Notes: a model not told the origin generated them from the sequence alone. A stretch of DNA of 64,000 nt from Blepharisma japonicum (GCA_949751835.1 CATKHK010000097.1:62001-126000), one strand, 5' to 3'; numbered from the stretch's first letter, positions 1 to 9,682 are shown. Made by a program: numbers and translations.

Positions 1-256
1 ACATACGATATTCAGTGTATACCTCAGTCGAAATGTTTTTTTGTTTGCGTACTCCAATGTTTAAGTTGTTGAGATCATTAACATATTCTTCTCGAGTATA
101 GCTACTGAGGCAAGGAAAGCGTTCTTGAAGATTGCGGGCTACTAATTGGTCATATACGTACCCATAATATACTTTGCAACGCTCAAAAAGCATTTCTTTG
201 TCCAGTTGATTAGATAAAGTCTGCCCGACATCAAAAACCACGCCTTTAATGACCAT
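1..256 (-). CDS. HAD-like hydrolase, 5' part only
   Basis: The minus strand reads from an ATG at 256 to the window edge without a stop, so only the first ~85 residues are present. The protein opens with MVIKGVVFDVGQTL, which matches motif I of haloacid dehalogenase-type phosphatases (hydrophobic strand, then FDxGxTL), where the first Asp is the nucleophile. The following helical stretch would be the start of the cap. No substrate can be inferred. Its start lies 51 bp from the 3' end of the ARPC4 gene on the same strand. A HAD-like fold is supported only by motif I, so this is a family-level guess. Confidence 0.5.
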   Translation of the reverse strand, partial: MVIKGVVFDVGQTLSNQLDKEMLFERCKVYYGYVYDQLVARNLQERFPCLSSYTREEYVNDLNNLNIGVRKQKNISTEVYTEYRM

Positions 257-306
257 ATATTATTATTTACATCGACTATATTAAACTAGTAAAGTTAATT
301 ATAAGC

Positions 307-819
307 CTATCTCACGATATTCGCTACGAACTGCGTTGCTGCCATTCTCAGCCTTGAGTTCACTGACAATTTCATTTCATTGATTTCTTTTTCGATTTCT
401 TTCAAAAAAGTGACTATAAATTCAATAAGCTTTTCTCTATAAAGTTGTTCCATGTGGGTATGGATTATTAAGAAACTGATATCATACCCTTCGATAGGGA
501 CTCTTCTCATAATTAAAAATTGTTCAGCCCTCAGTGCCAAAAACTTCATAAACATTGAAGAAAGAAGTCTATCAAGGTCATCCACTTTTTTAAATCTCAG
601 AGAGATTCTTGTTGAGTTAATTGAAGGCTCAATTAGAGTTTCTTCGTATTTAGATCTGGTAAGGACGATCGGGGGTAATAAAAGTTCTTTAGATTTTCGT
701 GTCTCGACTTCTGGCTTGTTGTGTCTTTCTTCATGCTGTGATGGGAAGTTTCTGATGTTTAAAGCAGAGTCCAAGGCTGTGCTGATTTCGACCAAATAAT
801 CCTCGAGAGATCTTAACAT
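307..819 (-). CDS. ARPC4: Actin-related protein 2/3 complex subunit 4
   Basis: A 170-residue protein, the usual size of ARPC4 (168 aa in human), with recognisable identity along its whole length. Landmarks are QHEERHNKPEVETR near residue 29, KSKELLLPPI, EGYDISFLI near 111, and IEKEINEMKLSVNSR near 141. ARPC4 forms the structural core of the Arp2/3 complex with ARPC2 and holds Arp2 and Arp3 during nucleation of branched actin filaments in the cytoplasm. No TGA codon or intron interrupts it, and it ends at TAG. The ATG at 819 gives the family N-terminus. Cofilin genes, which act on the same filaments, lie a few kb away, but there is no sign of co-regulation. Confidence 0.95.
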   Translation of the reverse strand: MLRSLEDYLVEISTALDSALNIRNFPSQHEERHNKPEVETRKSKELLLPPIVLTRSKYEETLIEPSINSTRISLRFKKVDDLDRLLSSMFMKFLALRAEQFLIMRRVPIEGYDISFLIIHTHMEQLYREKLIEFIVTFLKEIEKEINEMKLSVNSRLRMAATQFVANIVR

Positions 820-2024
820 AATAAATGGAAATAATTCAACTATTCTTAAATAAAAGAGAATTATTATAATAGGAAATATAGATTGCGCTTAGCTAATATT
901 AAAAACTTTAGCAACTCACTAGATTTATCATTAAATAGGTAATAATAGCTCAAAGAATTAATATTTTTAATTCTAGCATATTATATAAATAGCAATTAGA
1001 GGCAATCATGGCCAATTTTTCCAAATTGATGCTGCGATTTAATCCTCTTGTTAAGAAGAGCGATTTTTAAAAATATTGGCTCTTTAGAGTGGGTCTAAGA
1101 AAAAGGATTGTTAACAGAATGGAGAGTTATGATGAATCAGAATTGTTCAACCAAAAACTGTTATTACAGAAATATTGTCAGGAAAATTAGCAAAATAAAC
1201 TCTTTTTCATATTTTCGGGCGAAATAGTTGGATAGGTTTTGGTGAAGGCTGAGAGATTTAAATGCTTCTTTTACTACAGGAGACTTAGCTATTGCCATAA
1301 GTTCAGACAATAGATATTTTGATACGCGCACTGGCTGAGCCATTTTCATTTTAATGGCTATTTGATTTGGCTCATTTACATAGTTTTTATTTGCTTTTCC
1401 ATCTAGACTGCAATCAAATAGACGCCTGAAATGCGACACCAGATAGTATAAAGTAAAAATTCTCCTTAGTGGCTATTAGGTAAATCGATATAAAAAATTA
1501 CTATTTTTAATCTCAGTATTGATGCTTAAAATCATTGTTTGGCATTTTAACTGGCATAATTTTCAAAAGGAATGTACTTCTATTGAAAAGATTAGCTCTT
1601 GACTAATTTTATAGACAGATTTAAATAAGAAAGCTAAACTTCTGAATTCTACCTTAAAATATAACATGATATAAGGAGAAAATCAATCCACATTGAATTG
1701 GGTAAAAAGTGATTATATAAAAAATGGTGAATTGATAGGGCCTTTCTATCCTAATTAAAGTTAAAGATTTTAAGAATGTTGAAATCTATATGATAGAATA
1801 TTAGTGTAAAGAGAATTTTATCTAATCTTAATTTGTGAGTATTTTTCTAATTAAATAGCAATGCTAATAATTAATTATTATTACTAACTTTTCTTTCAAA
1901 ACTTTAACTTATTTTAAATGTTTTTGCAAGGTAGGATTACTAAAAAATCTTCATATGTAGAAAAAACACTTAAGAGAAGTTACGAGAACTTTTATAAAGG
2001 AATTTATGTTAATTTTAAAAGATT
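820..2024. other. Intergenic region with weak small ORFs
   Basis: About 1.2 kb of AT-rich DNA. On the plus strand an ATG at 1009 opens a 20-codon frame (MANFSKLMLRFNPLVKKSDF) that ends at TAA. The same frame continues for ~39 sense codons to a TAG at about 1189, with basic, protein-like composition, so it could be a small gene broken by one stop. On the minus strand an overlapping frame at 1164-1439 has no ATG before residue 31. The two cannot both be real and I recognise neither. The rest (1440-2024) shows nothing beyond AT-rich runs. Confidence 0.3.
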
Positions 2025-3878
2025 TTAGAGTAAATCACCAAATGGGTCTCTCGAAGATTGAACTGGCCTCGTACCAAATGAAGCTGGCTTAGCTTGATTT
2101 GGTTCAAATGGATTAGAAGACTTAGCAGGAAATGTAGGATTGGTGGGAACTGAAGGATTATAAGAACTGGAAGGATTTTCAAAAGGATTTGCAGATCGAG
2201 GTGTTTGAGGCTGCTGAGGCTGTTGGAAAGTATTATTGTAAGGGAGATTGCTCATGTTTGGAAATTGCTGTGGACGGTTAAAGGGGTTATTTCTTGTCTC
2301 AGGAACAGAAGTAGGTTGGATTTGAGCAAAAGGATCAGAGGATTTCTGCGCGCCGGGGCTCATCATAGGGCTCATCATGGGGTTCATCATGGGGTTCATC
2401 ATGGGATTCATCATAGGATTCATCATAGGGTTCATCATGCCAGTAAACATCATTTGGTTCATCATGGGGTTCATCATGGGATTCATCATAGGGTTCATCA
2501 TGGGATTCATCATCTGGCTCATATCTTGCATTTGTCCTGGCATCTGTCCTGGCATTCCCTGCATCCCTGGCATTTGTCCTGGCATTTGTCCTGGTATTTG
2601 TCCTGGCATTTGTCCTGGCATTTGTCCTGGCATTTGTCCTGGCATTTGTCCTGGCATCTGTCCTGGCATTCCCTGCATCCCCGGCATCATTCCAGGCATA
2701 CCTTGCATACCTACTGATCCTTGCGGTTGTCCAAAGCTCGACATCACTAAATCAACCTTTGTCAATTCTGGATACATCCCTTGACTATTCTTCTTTTCTG
2801 GCGGTCTAAACCCATCCATAAACAAATCTTCCTCTATTCCTTTCCCGCTTTCCTGCTGCGCTGTCTTCTGTTGTTGTTCAATCCTATTTCTTTCCTCATT
2901 TCTTTTCTGGTTTAATCTTTCATACTCCTCTAACGCCCTTCTCTGTTCTTCCAGTTCTTTGGGCGAAATCGACAATTCTGTTGAAATTTCGCTAATTCCT
3001 TCACTTGTATTATCCACATCCCCATGATGCTCTTCTGCATGTCTTTTCATAGACTCGAAAATTTCTCTAGGCCTATTCACAAAAGCTGGACTTGTAAGCC
3101 CAGTAAACGGCAAGCTATGAGAAAGTTCATAAAACTGCCCCAGCATCCGTTGGCAGTTTTCGAACCTTTTATAGTGCTCTAAACCTGTAGCAGCTGATTT
3201 ACCGCCAAATGTGGAAAACTTCTCTATCATGCGGTCTGTTAAGATTAGTAAAGTCTTGTAGAGAGGGTTTGCGTCTTGGAGGACGAGGAATGCTGCATTT
3301 TGGGTGACTTTAAGGTGGTAATTTCTTATGGCCTGCTGAAAATTTGGCCCACATTTGACTAAACTTTGAAGCTCGTTAAGGAGGTATCCGATTTCTCTGA
3401 CTAATTCTGAGCTTTCAAGCCTATCTATTATTTTGGTACGATCAGTTGGGTGAGACATTAATATAGAGTCTTTACGAGAGTGGTTAATAGCTTTGGATCT
3501 TATGAATGCATAATAATCTTGAATTACTTGATTATGAGCACTCCCTCTTTCACTGGGATCATTAAAACTCTGCATCGGCATATTCAGCTCAGCTAGTTTT
3601 CCTGAATATCCAGGGCCAGCCTGATCTATTGCTCGGTGAAGGATAATAAGAGCTTTAAGCACTGCCGCCCATTTTTGGATCATTAAACGCTGGGATAGCA
3701 GCATAAAAGCAGTATCAGGAGGAGTCTGTGGGTTTTGCCCTTGCAGTGCTCATATTATAGTCTGGACGTGTTTTTCTTTTGGAGGGTCATAGTCTCCATC
3801 ATAAGTAGCCTTTAAAAGGGATTTTTCATATGGAGATTTGGCAGAAAGCGCATATATGGACCTTTTGAGGTTTGACAT
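2025..3878 (-). CDS. AP180/CALM-like clathrin adaptor (ANTH domain)
   Basis: A 617-residue protein. Residues 1-60 begin [20 protein letters not shown] and continue to [14 protein letters not shown], where the Trp is a TGA codon. This is the ANTH pattern (adaptor helix, Lys cluster, KPKExHV-type motif) that binds PtdIns(4,5)P2 in AP180/CALM. Helical ANTH sequence runs to about residue 275, then a Glu/Gln-rich coiled segment. The tail has Met-Pro-Gly-Gln and Met-Met-Asn-Pro repeats, then three NPF motifs (EH-domain ligands) and a C-terminal DPFGDLL that resembles AP2- and clathrin-binding signals. This is the architecture of endocytic adaptors linking membrane, cargo and clathrin. The ATG at 3878 is chosen because a shorter frame starting at 3704 would lose the lipid-binding N-terminus. 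Confidence 0.88.
2363..2710. repeat. Two 12-bp coding minisatellites in the adaptor tail
   Basis: Positions ~2363-2520 hold about a dozen copies of a 12-bp unit (plus strand GGGTTCATCATG, encoding Met-Met-Asn-Pro on the minus strand), interrupted once near 2437-2460. Positions ~2533-2710 hold copies of another 12-bp unit (plus strand GGCATTTGTCCT, encoding Met-Pro-Gly-Gln) with Met-Gln-Gly-Met variants. Both stay in frame in the disordered tail of the AP180-like protein. Long open frames on the other strand here are by-products of the repeat. Confidence 0.9.
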
Positions 3879-4141
3879 TATTATGGAGTTATGAAATTAG
3901 AAAAATCGTAGAACAATTAGTAATCAGTATTAATAAAATTATAATAGACTTTATAAATAGACTTATAATAATAGGCTTATAATGTAAAAGTATTTTAAAG
4001 GGAAACCTTATAAGATAAGATTATTTATTATTATTATTATTATTAAGAAAAGTGTAATAAAATTCGTCTTGCAAAGTATTTAAATTTTTATCAGTCTGTC
4101 GATTGACTTCATAATTTTCCCACAAGTTAACATATCTTATT

Positions 4142-5005
4142 ATGAAAATGTCACCTAGTAAGCGAAGAGCATGGACACAAGATGTAACCACTATTTAGGA
4201 AGATGACATAATCCGAGAGTTGGTATCCGAATTCGGAACAAAACGATGGTCGCTCATAGCCCAGCTGCTAACTGAAAGAGCTTCTACAAAAGACAAGCAC
4301 ACTAAATCCAGAACGGGTAAACAATGCAGAGAAAGATGGCATAACCACCTCGACCCAGGGATCAAAAAGAACACGTGGACCAAAGACGAAGAAAATACCA
4401 TTTTCAAGTACCAGAGGATCCTCGGGAACAAGTGGTCGGAAATCGCTTCTCACTTGCCAGGAAGATCTGATAACTCCATCAAGAACCACTTTTACAGCAC
4501 ACTCAGGAAAAAGCTGAGGAATTACAACAGATTTAGCATGGGAGATGAAAGGTTCAATGGATCCATCAAGGAGGTACTGCAAAACCATGAACTTATGGGT
4601 GAGTTACTAAATTATCCAAGCTCTGAATATGAGATCGGAAAATGGGAAACTCCAAGGTGAAGCACCGAGGAAAGTTCGGAGGACACCGAAGAGCAGCTGG
4701 AAGCTAGCTCTAAACCTAAAACAGAAGCAGAAATTGACGACGCATCCACCATCCTCTGCTCCCTTTATGACGCCAGAGAAGATTCTTTAACTTCATGCCC
4801 ATCCTCTCCAAGGTTAAGTGAAGCTGATTTTGGAAGCTTTGAAAGCATAGTGACTCCAACTATGATTATCAGAGCTGCAGCTTTGGATATCAAGCACTTT
4901 GATTTTTCTGAGTCAAGCCAAAATCAATTTTCCTTTGACCATCGGTGTGGAGGAAGCCCTAAAGGATTTCAGCTTACCAATTCATTACACATCATAGAAG
5001 CTTAA
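4142..5005 (+). CDS. Two-repeat Myb DNA-binding protein
   Basis: Exon 1 is 4142-4183. A 15-nt intron (4184-4198) carries an in-frame TAG and is removed, and exon 2 runs to TAA at 5005, giving 282 residues. Two Myb repeats follow each other: the first from RRAWTQDEDD (residue 8) to TGKQCRERWHNHLDP, the second from KKNTWTKDEENTIF to GRSDNSIKNHFYSTLRKK. These match the c-Myb R2-R3 recognition helices, so sequence-specific DNA binding in the nucleus is expected. The first repeat has about 12 extra residues (TERASTKDKHTK) before helix 3. The C-terminal half is acidic and Ser-rich, and one TGA (Trp) lies at 4658-4660. The 3' three quarters are duplicated at 6766-7423. Confidence 0.9.
4184..4198 (+). 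other. 15-nt spliceosomal intron in the Myb gene
   Basis: The sequence GTAACCACTATTTAG sits between codons for WTQD and EDDI of the first Myb repeat. Reading through it would give a TAG stop; removing it restores the canonical W-x(2)-[DE]-E-D-x-x-[IL] start of a Myb repeat. Its length and GTA...TAG ends match the heterotrich mini-intron class. Confidence 0.9.
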
Positions 5006-5683
5006 ATCTTTACCACATTAATGTCTAAATGCAGAACTATCCTAATTAAGTTTTCTATATAAAAATAGCTTAAATACAAGAACCAGCAGAGCTGCGATGA
5101 TCTGTAGAGGTCCTGCAGGTGGGACAAGAGTTACGGATTTGCAACCATCTCACCAGGCAGCCATTGTAGAAATTATGCCCACAAGGCATTTTTCTTACTT
5201 GTTCGTTAGGCTTAAATGATTCTTGACAAATAGTGCATTCTCCTGAAACCTCCGAGCCTCGGAGAACAGGTAATGAATTTATGGCAGCTTCATTGGCAGG
5301 AACCACCCCTTGCCTTTCCTAGCTTAGTCTTGTGATTAAATTAATAAGGTCGTTAAACCCTTGGTCTTGATCTACAAAGGCCGCATAAAAAATCACTTCA
5401 GGCTGCGGCGAAATTCTATTATTAATAGGAATATTCCTATTTTCTATACTTCTCTCGCTTCTACCTATATTTTCACTTTGAGATCTTAAATTTTGTGCAT
5501 CCAAGTCGGCACAAAGCTACTTGGATGAGCCTCATTTTGAGGAATTTCTTCAACGAGCTCTGAATGGCATCTTGCACATTGAAAACTCGAGCAATCTGAG
5601 TCTTGTAAATATGTACAGCGACAAGAATGGCACCAGTAATGGACCATGTGATATTCTGAAATCATTTTTTTATTATATCAGTA
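4347..5683. repeat. Segmental duplication, recent block, copy 1
   Basis: This block (Myb 3' part plus RING gene) is repeated at 6765-8102 with an offset of 2418-2419 bp and only about 1-2% mismatches by eye. In copy 1 the Myb is intact and the RING gene is broken; in copy 2 the reverse holds. Homology stops after a shared TATTATATCAGTA at 5683/8102. Beyond that copy 2 continues into the USP gene, whereas copy 1 goes on to a cofilin gene. Confidence 0.9.
5070..5665 (-). pseudogene. RING-H2 E3 ligase, decayed duplicate
   Basis: A near-identical duplicate of the intact RING gene at 7488-8084. Compared with it, a CGA Arg codon has become TAG near 5318-5320, in the middle of the protein, and one base is missing near 5507, which shifts the frame of the N-terminal zinc ribbon. 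The RING itself (CTICQESF...CGHNFYNGCLVRW...CPTC) is still readable at 5070-5306, but a His of the C3H2C3 set is now Tyr (HNFHNG became HNFYNG). The stop, the frameshift and the altered ligand together make a pseudogene the best reading. Confidence 0.85.
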
Positions 5684-5859
5684 TAGCCTATGATAGCTTT
5701 TATGATATGAGATGCACACACCACCAATAAATGGCTGATATATATATGATAACTGCTATTTCTAATTATAATGTTACTTTATTGCCATTAACGATTATTT
5801 CATTTTTTTATATTGTGAATTAAATAAATAAAAATTAGGTATAATAATCTGGTGAATAA

Positions 5860-6267
5860 ATGGTGGACACTAATTTACGCGTTGATGAGGCTTGTGACGT
5901 TGCTTTCGAACGCTTGAAGTCGTTCAAGGATATCAAATTTGTAACCTATAAGATCGAAGGTTCCAACATCATTGTTGAGAGGATTGGGGATTTGGCATCA
6001 ACTTATCAAGACTTTGTTCACAGCCTCCCACAAAATGAGCCTCGCTTTGCCGTCTATGAATTTGATCATACTGCAGATGATGGATTTACATCAAAGAAAA
6101 TTGTTTTTATTCATTGGTCACCTGATAGTTCTTCCGTCAAAAATAAGATGATTTACTCTTCATCAGAAGAAAACTTGAGAAGAAGATTTGCAGGAATTCA
6201 TAGAGATGTACATGCTTGCTCATTAGCTGAAGTGGAGGAAAGAGAAATCGCCCAAGCACTTAGATAA
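5860..6267 (+). CDS. ADF/cofilin, copy 1
   Basis: A 135-residue single-domain ADF/cofilin, the normal family length. It has the N-terminal start of helix 1 (VDEACDVAFERLK), the central strand region PRFAVYEFDHTADDG, the strand FIHWSPDSSSVKNKMIYSSS, which is the classic W-[SA]-P-x(4)-[VK]-x(2)-K-M-[LIV]-Y-[AS]-[ST]-[ST] signature leading into the actin-binding long helix, and a C-terminal amphipathic segment. Such proteins sever and depolymerise actin filaments. It is about 80-85% identical to copy 2 at 9901-10311 and one residue shorter (a Gln missing in the loop near residue 46). Both copies look functional, so they may have diverged in use. Confidence 0.93.
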   Translation: MVDTNLRVDEACDVAFERLKSFKDIKFVTYKIEGSNIIVERIGDLASTYQDFVHSLPQNEPRFAVYEFDHTADDGFTSKKIVFIHWSPDSSSVKNKMIYSSSEENLRRRFAGIHRDVHACSLAEVEEREIAQALR

Positions 6268-6626
6268 GTAACTTAGTTAAAACGAAACTTAAATGATGTA
6301 GTCTTTAATAAAAAAGAAGTTTCTGTTAGCTCAGAACGATGACCCAAAAAAAATACATCTAAAAGATCTCATTTTATGCAAAATAAATGCATAATTTAGA
6401 GTTAATTGCTGATTGTACAAAAATTTTGATTGTAATAAGCATAACTTTATTTCATAGGTATATTTAACAGAGGAATAGCAAAAAAGAATAATTTAAAAAA
6501 AAAATAGGGAAGAAGAATTCAATATTCCCCGAGCTTGATAAAATATTTTTAGAGCAGATCCAAATGATATCTTAGAAAACGGAATAAATAAAAATTTCAG
6601 GAGAAGTACTACAAAACTATAACCGT
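6268..6626. other. Intergenic spacer between cofilin and Rab relic
   Basis: AT-rich spacer with no gene signal. It aligns with 10312-10674 downstream of cofilin copy 2, including an AGGAGAAGT...ACAAAACTATAACCG stretch just before the Rab ATG, which marks it as part of the older duplication. Confidence 0.7.
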
Positions 6627-6766
6627 ATGGACAAATCAAAATCAGGGTTTTTTATAGCTGTGATAGGCTGCTCACAAGTTGGAAAAACAGCTCTTTTTGA
6701 AAGGCTTGTAAAAGACATGTTCATAGAAGAACATCAGCCAACAATGACAGAAGAGATTCAAACTAC
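6627..6766 (+). pseudogene. Rab-like GTPase, 5' fragment
   Basis: The first 46 or so codons of a Rab-like gene (MDKSKSGFFIAVIGCSQVGK onward), with the P-loop GCSQVGKT, match the intact gene at 10675-11184. At ~6763-6766 the sequence switches to the inside of the Myb gene (AAACTACCTCGACC), with only a few bases shared at the join. The open frame continues out of register into Myb DNA and gives a 99-residue product with no known fold after residue 47. All of the switch II and base-specificity region is missing, so this cannot be a working GTPase. Confidence 0.88.
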
Positions 6767-7423
6767 CTCGACCCAGGGATCAAAAAGAACACGTGGACCA
6801 AAGACGAAGAAAATACCATTTTCAATTACCAGAGGATCCTCGGGAACAAGTGGTCGGAAATCGCTTCTCACTTGCCTGGAAGGTCTGATAACTCCATCAA
6901 GAACCACTTTTACAGCACACTCATGAAAAAGCTGAGGAATTACAACAGATTTAGCATGGGAGGCGAAAAGTTCAACGGATCCATCAAGGAGGTACTGCAA
7001 AACCATGAACTTATGGGTGAGTTACTAAATTATCCAAGCTCTGAATATGAGATCGGAAAATGGGAAACTCCAAGGTGAAGCACCGAGGAAAGTTCGGAGG
7101 ACACCGAAGAGCAGCTGGAAGCTAGCTCTAAACCTAAAACAGAAGCAGAAATTGACGACGCATCCACCATCCTCTGCTCCCTTTATGACGCCAGAGAAGA
7201 TTCTTTAACTTCATGCCCATCCTCTCCAAGGTTAAGTGAAGCTGATTTTGGAAGCTTTGAAAGCATAGTGACTCCAACTATGATTATCAGAGCTGCAGCT
7301 TTGGATATCAAGCACTTTGATTTTTCTGAGTCAAGCCAAAATCAATTTTCCTTTGACCATCGGTGTGGAGGAAGCCCTAAAGGATTTCAGCTTACCAATT
7401 CATTACACATCATAGAAGCTTAA
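6766..7423 (+). pseudogene. Myb gene, 3' fragment
   Basis: A copy of Myb positions 4348-5005, starting inside the second half of the first repeat and ending at the same TAA. It lacks exon 1, the mini-intron and most of repeat one. The frame of the Rab fragment before it does not match the Myb frame, so no sensible fusion is made. An internal ATG at 6872 could at most yield the last Myb helix plus the acidic tail. Differences from copy 1 cluster in the first 220 bp; the remaining ~440 bp look identical. Confidence 0.88.
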
Positions 7424-7487
7424 ATCTTTACCACATTAATGTCTAAATGCAGAACTATCCTAAGTAAGTTTTCTATATAAAAATAGC

Positions 7488-8084
7488 TTAAATACAAGAA
7501 CCAACAGAGCTGCGATGATCTGTAGAGGTCCTGCAGGTGGGACAAGAGTTACGGATTTGCAACCATCTCACCAGGCAGCCATTGTGGAAATTATGCCCAC
7601 AAGGCATTTTTCTTACTTGTTCGTTAGGCCTAAATGATTCTTGACAAATAGTGCATTCTCCTGAAACCTCCGAGCCTCGGAGAACAGGTAATGAATTTAT
7701 GGCAGCTTCATTGGCAGGAACCACCCCTTGCCTTTCTCGGCTTAGTCTTGTGATTAAATTAATAAGGTCGTTAAACCCTTGGTCTTGATCTAAAAAGGCC
7801 GCATAAAAAATCACTTCAGGCTGCGGCGAAATTCTATTATTAATAGGAATATTCCTATTTTCTATACTTCTCTCGCTTCTCCCTAAATTTTCACTTTGAG
7901 ATCTTAAATTTTGTGCATCCAAGTCAGGCACAAAGTTACCTGGATGAGCCTCATTTTGAGGAATTTCTTCAACGAGCTCTGAATGGCATCTTGCACATTG
8001 AAAACTCGAGCAATCTGAGTCTTGCAAATATGTACAGCGACAAGAATGGCACCAGTAATGGACCATGTGATATTCTGAAATCAT
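7488..8084 (-). CDS. RING-H2 E3 ubiquitin ligase (RNF115/126 type)
   Basis: A 198-residue protein with two zinc modules. The N-terminal zinc ribbon HYWCHSCRC...CARCHSELVEEI (residues ~9-44) is the BCA2-type finger of RNF115/RNF126, which binds ubiquitin or clients. The C-terminal RING-H2 CTICQESF...CGHNFHNGCLVRW...CPTC (~143-186) recruits E2 enzymes. Between them, FYAAFLDQDQGFNDLINLITRL resembles the hydrophobic linker of that family. It should act as a cytosolic E3. It lies 59 bp from the USP deubiquitinase on the same strand, so ubiquitin addition and removal genes sit side by side. This is the only intact copy; the sister at 5070-5665 is broken. Confidence 0.9.
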   Translation of the reverse strand: MISEYHMVHYWCHSCRCTYLQDSDCSSFQCARCHSELVEEIPQNEAHPGNFVPDLDAQNLRSQSENLGRSERSIENRNIPINNRISPQPEVIFYAAFLDQDQGFNDLINLITRLSRERQGVVPANEAAINSLPVLRGSEVSGECTICQESFRPNEQVRKMPCGHNFHNGCLVRWLQIRNSCPTCRTSTDHRSSVGSCI

Positions 8085-8143
8085 TTTTTTATTATATCAG
8101 TACCATATTTTAAAAAGGAACCATAAGAATTTTACTTTACAAA

Positions 8144-9682
8144 TTATTCAGAGTTTTGCTTGTAAAATAAAATATAAGCTTCAGCTCTTAAAATTTGTGT
8201 CTCTGAAACTTGGGAAACGTGGGTATCTGAACAATGGTACCAGGTATTGTTATGCTTTACAAAAGCTATATAATGGCCGCCAAGCATACTTCCTGAATGT
8301 ACAACGATCCCAAAAAGGCTGTAACGGGTGTTTTCTCCAGGTTTAATCACAAATTTTTGTATGTCCAGGTCAAAGCCAAATCGTATGTGAGTCCCTATTT
8401 TTTGAAATCCTCGGCCTTTTTGGGAAAATCGCTTTAGGTGTAAAACTAGGACTTTTGGAGCGCCGTATAGTAAAAATGTACGTGTAGCTTGGGTTTCCCT
8501 TTTGCATTCGTCACATTTGTAGAGATTTTTGTTGTCTTTGAGGTCTTCACGACACATGAAATCTTCTAGACAGCCTAAAAGAGTATCTGGGTCATGATAA
8601 TGCCCAACTACAGGCTCAAATAGCTGCTGATCTCTAAATATTTCGGGCAGCTGCTCTGGAGGGATTAAAGTAAATTCATTATTAGCTTCGTCTGATATAG
8701 GGAATTTTTTTAATGGGATTTCTAATGAGAGATCTAAAATTGGGTCAAAAGTTCTGGATACAGTTTGACAGTTTAGGCACCTTACAGTACTCATAAGTTT
8801 ATTTCCAAAAGTTTGTTCAACTATATTATTAGGATCATGATGAAATTTTGTGAACTCAGTCGACAAAGCATCAAGCAGAGATCTGAGGAGCTCATGGGAA
8901 TCTTGTTGGCCATATCCTCGGAATTGAGCAAAACGCTTTGTTATTGACGAATGCAAAAGCCTTGGATTATATGACCCACGACCAAATCGCATTTCATTCA
9001 AAGTCTGAGCAAAAGTCATGTTGATCCCTCCTAATTCTTTTTCTTCTATTGAATTAAGATAATACTCTGCAAGAGGAACTGTCGCGTTTAAACATTGCAA
9101 GGCTGAGTTGAAAAAACAAGTATTGCCTAAATTATTAAGCCCTCTTACCATAATTCTAGGTTTTTCGACAATTTGGGGAGGCTCCTTAGTTTCTTCTTCT
9201 TTTTGGTTGATTTCTTCTTCATCATTATCCACTTTTCTAGCTTCCTGCTTTGGTTTTGTCTTTTCTTGTGTGATTTTTTTAATTTCTTCTGGTGGCTTAT
9301 TCGTTATTTTCTCATCTCTCCCTTTCTTTTTGTTATTTTTCGCTTTAAAATTCATTATCACAGTTTTTATATCATCTATCATTTCTAAAGCTCTCTCCTT
9401 TTTGCTTTCACTTTCAAAGGTTTCTGCTAAATTTGACAGAGATTCATCACACAAGTAGCATCACACATCATAAGAGTCAGTAGAAACTGCAATTGCATGC
9501 TTTTTAGTAATAGAGTGCTTTTCAGCATGTCCTAATTGGTAGCGGCCACAGCCTTGGGAATAACAACTTAAGCAAAGCCAAGAATTTTTCTCTTGGCAGC
9601 TTTCACATTGGCCTATATTTAAATTAGGTAAAACCTTTCTAAGCTGTTGTGGTTTTATATTTGCGAAATGGTTGCAAGCCAT
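8144..9682 (-). CDS. Ubiquitin-specific protease with ZnF-UBP domain
   Basis: 512 residues. The N-terminus MACNHFANIKPQQLRKVLPN, followed by CESCQEK..WLCLSCYSQGCGRYQLGHAEKH, is a ZnF-UBP finger that binds the free C-terminus of ubiquitin (USP3/16/22/45 group). It is completed by WCYLC, where the Trp is a TGA at 9458-9460. A charged linker leads to the C19 catalytic domain: Cys box GLNNLGNTCFFNSALQCL (catalytic Cys189), zinc-binding CLNC and CDEC pairs in the fingers, and His box GGHYIAFV (His470) with Asp in HCSDTHV (about 486). It removes ubiquitin from proteins, and histone H2A or H2B is the usual target of this subgroup. The gene is missing from duplication copy 1. Confidence 0.93.

Larger units (their letters stand above)
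5745..6766. repeat. Segmental duplication, older block, copy 1
   Basis: Cofilin, its spacer and the start of the Rab-like gene match 9705-10803. Divergence is clearly higher than in the neighbouring Myb/RING block: many substitutions and a codon insertion/deletion in cofilin, and about 5% mismatch in the Rab start. The block ends abruptly at ~6766, where Myb sequence begins. Confidence 0.85.

Noticed and set aside
1164-1439. A 91-codon minus-strand frame.
   Set aside because: It has no ATG at its start, ends in a low-complexity hydrophobic run and overlaps the more protein-like plus-strand frame; kept only as a remark.
2363-2710. CRISPR-like array.
   Set aside because: The repeats are contiguous 12-bp coding units without spacers, in a eukaryotic gene.
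2205-2784. Plus-strand open frames rich in His/Leu or Ile/Gly-Phe across the adaptor tail.
   Set aside because: They are the antisense reading of the 12-bp repeats in the AP180-like gene and have no independent support.
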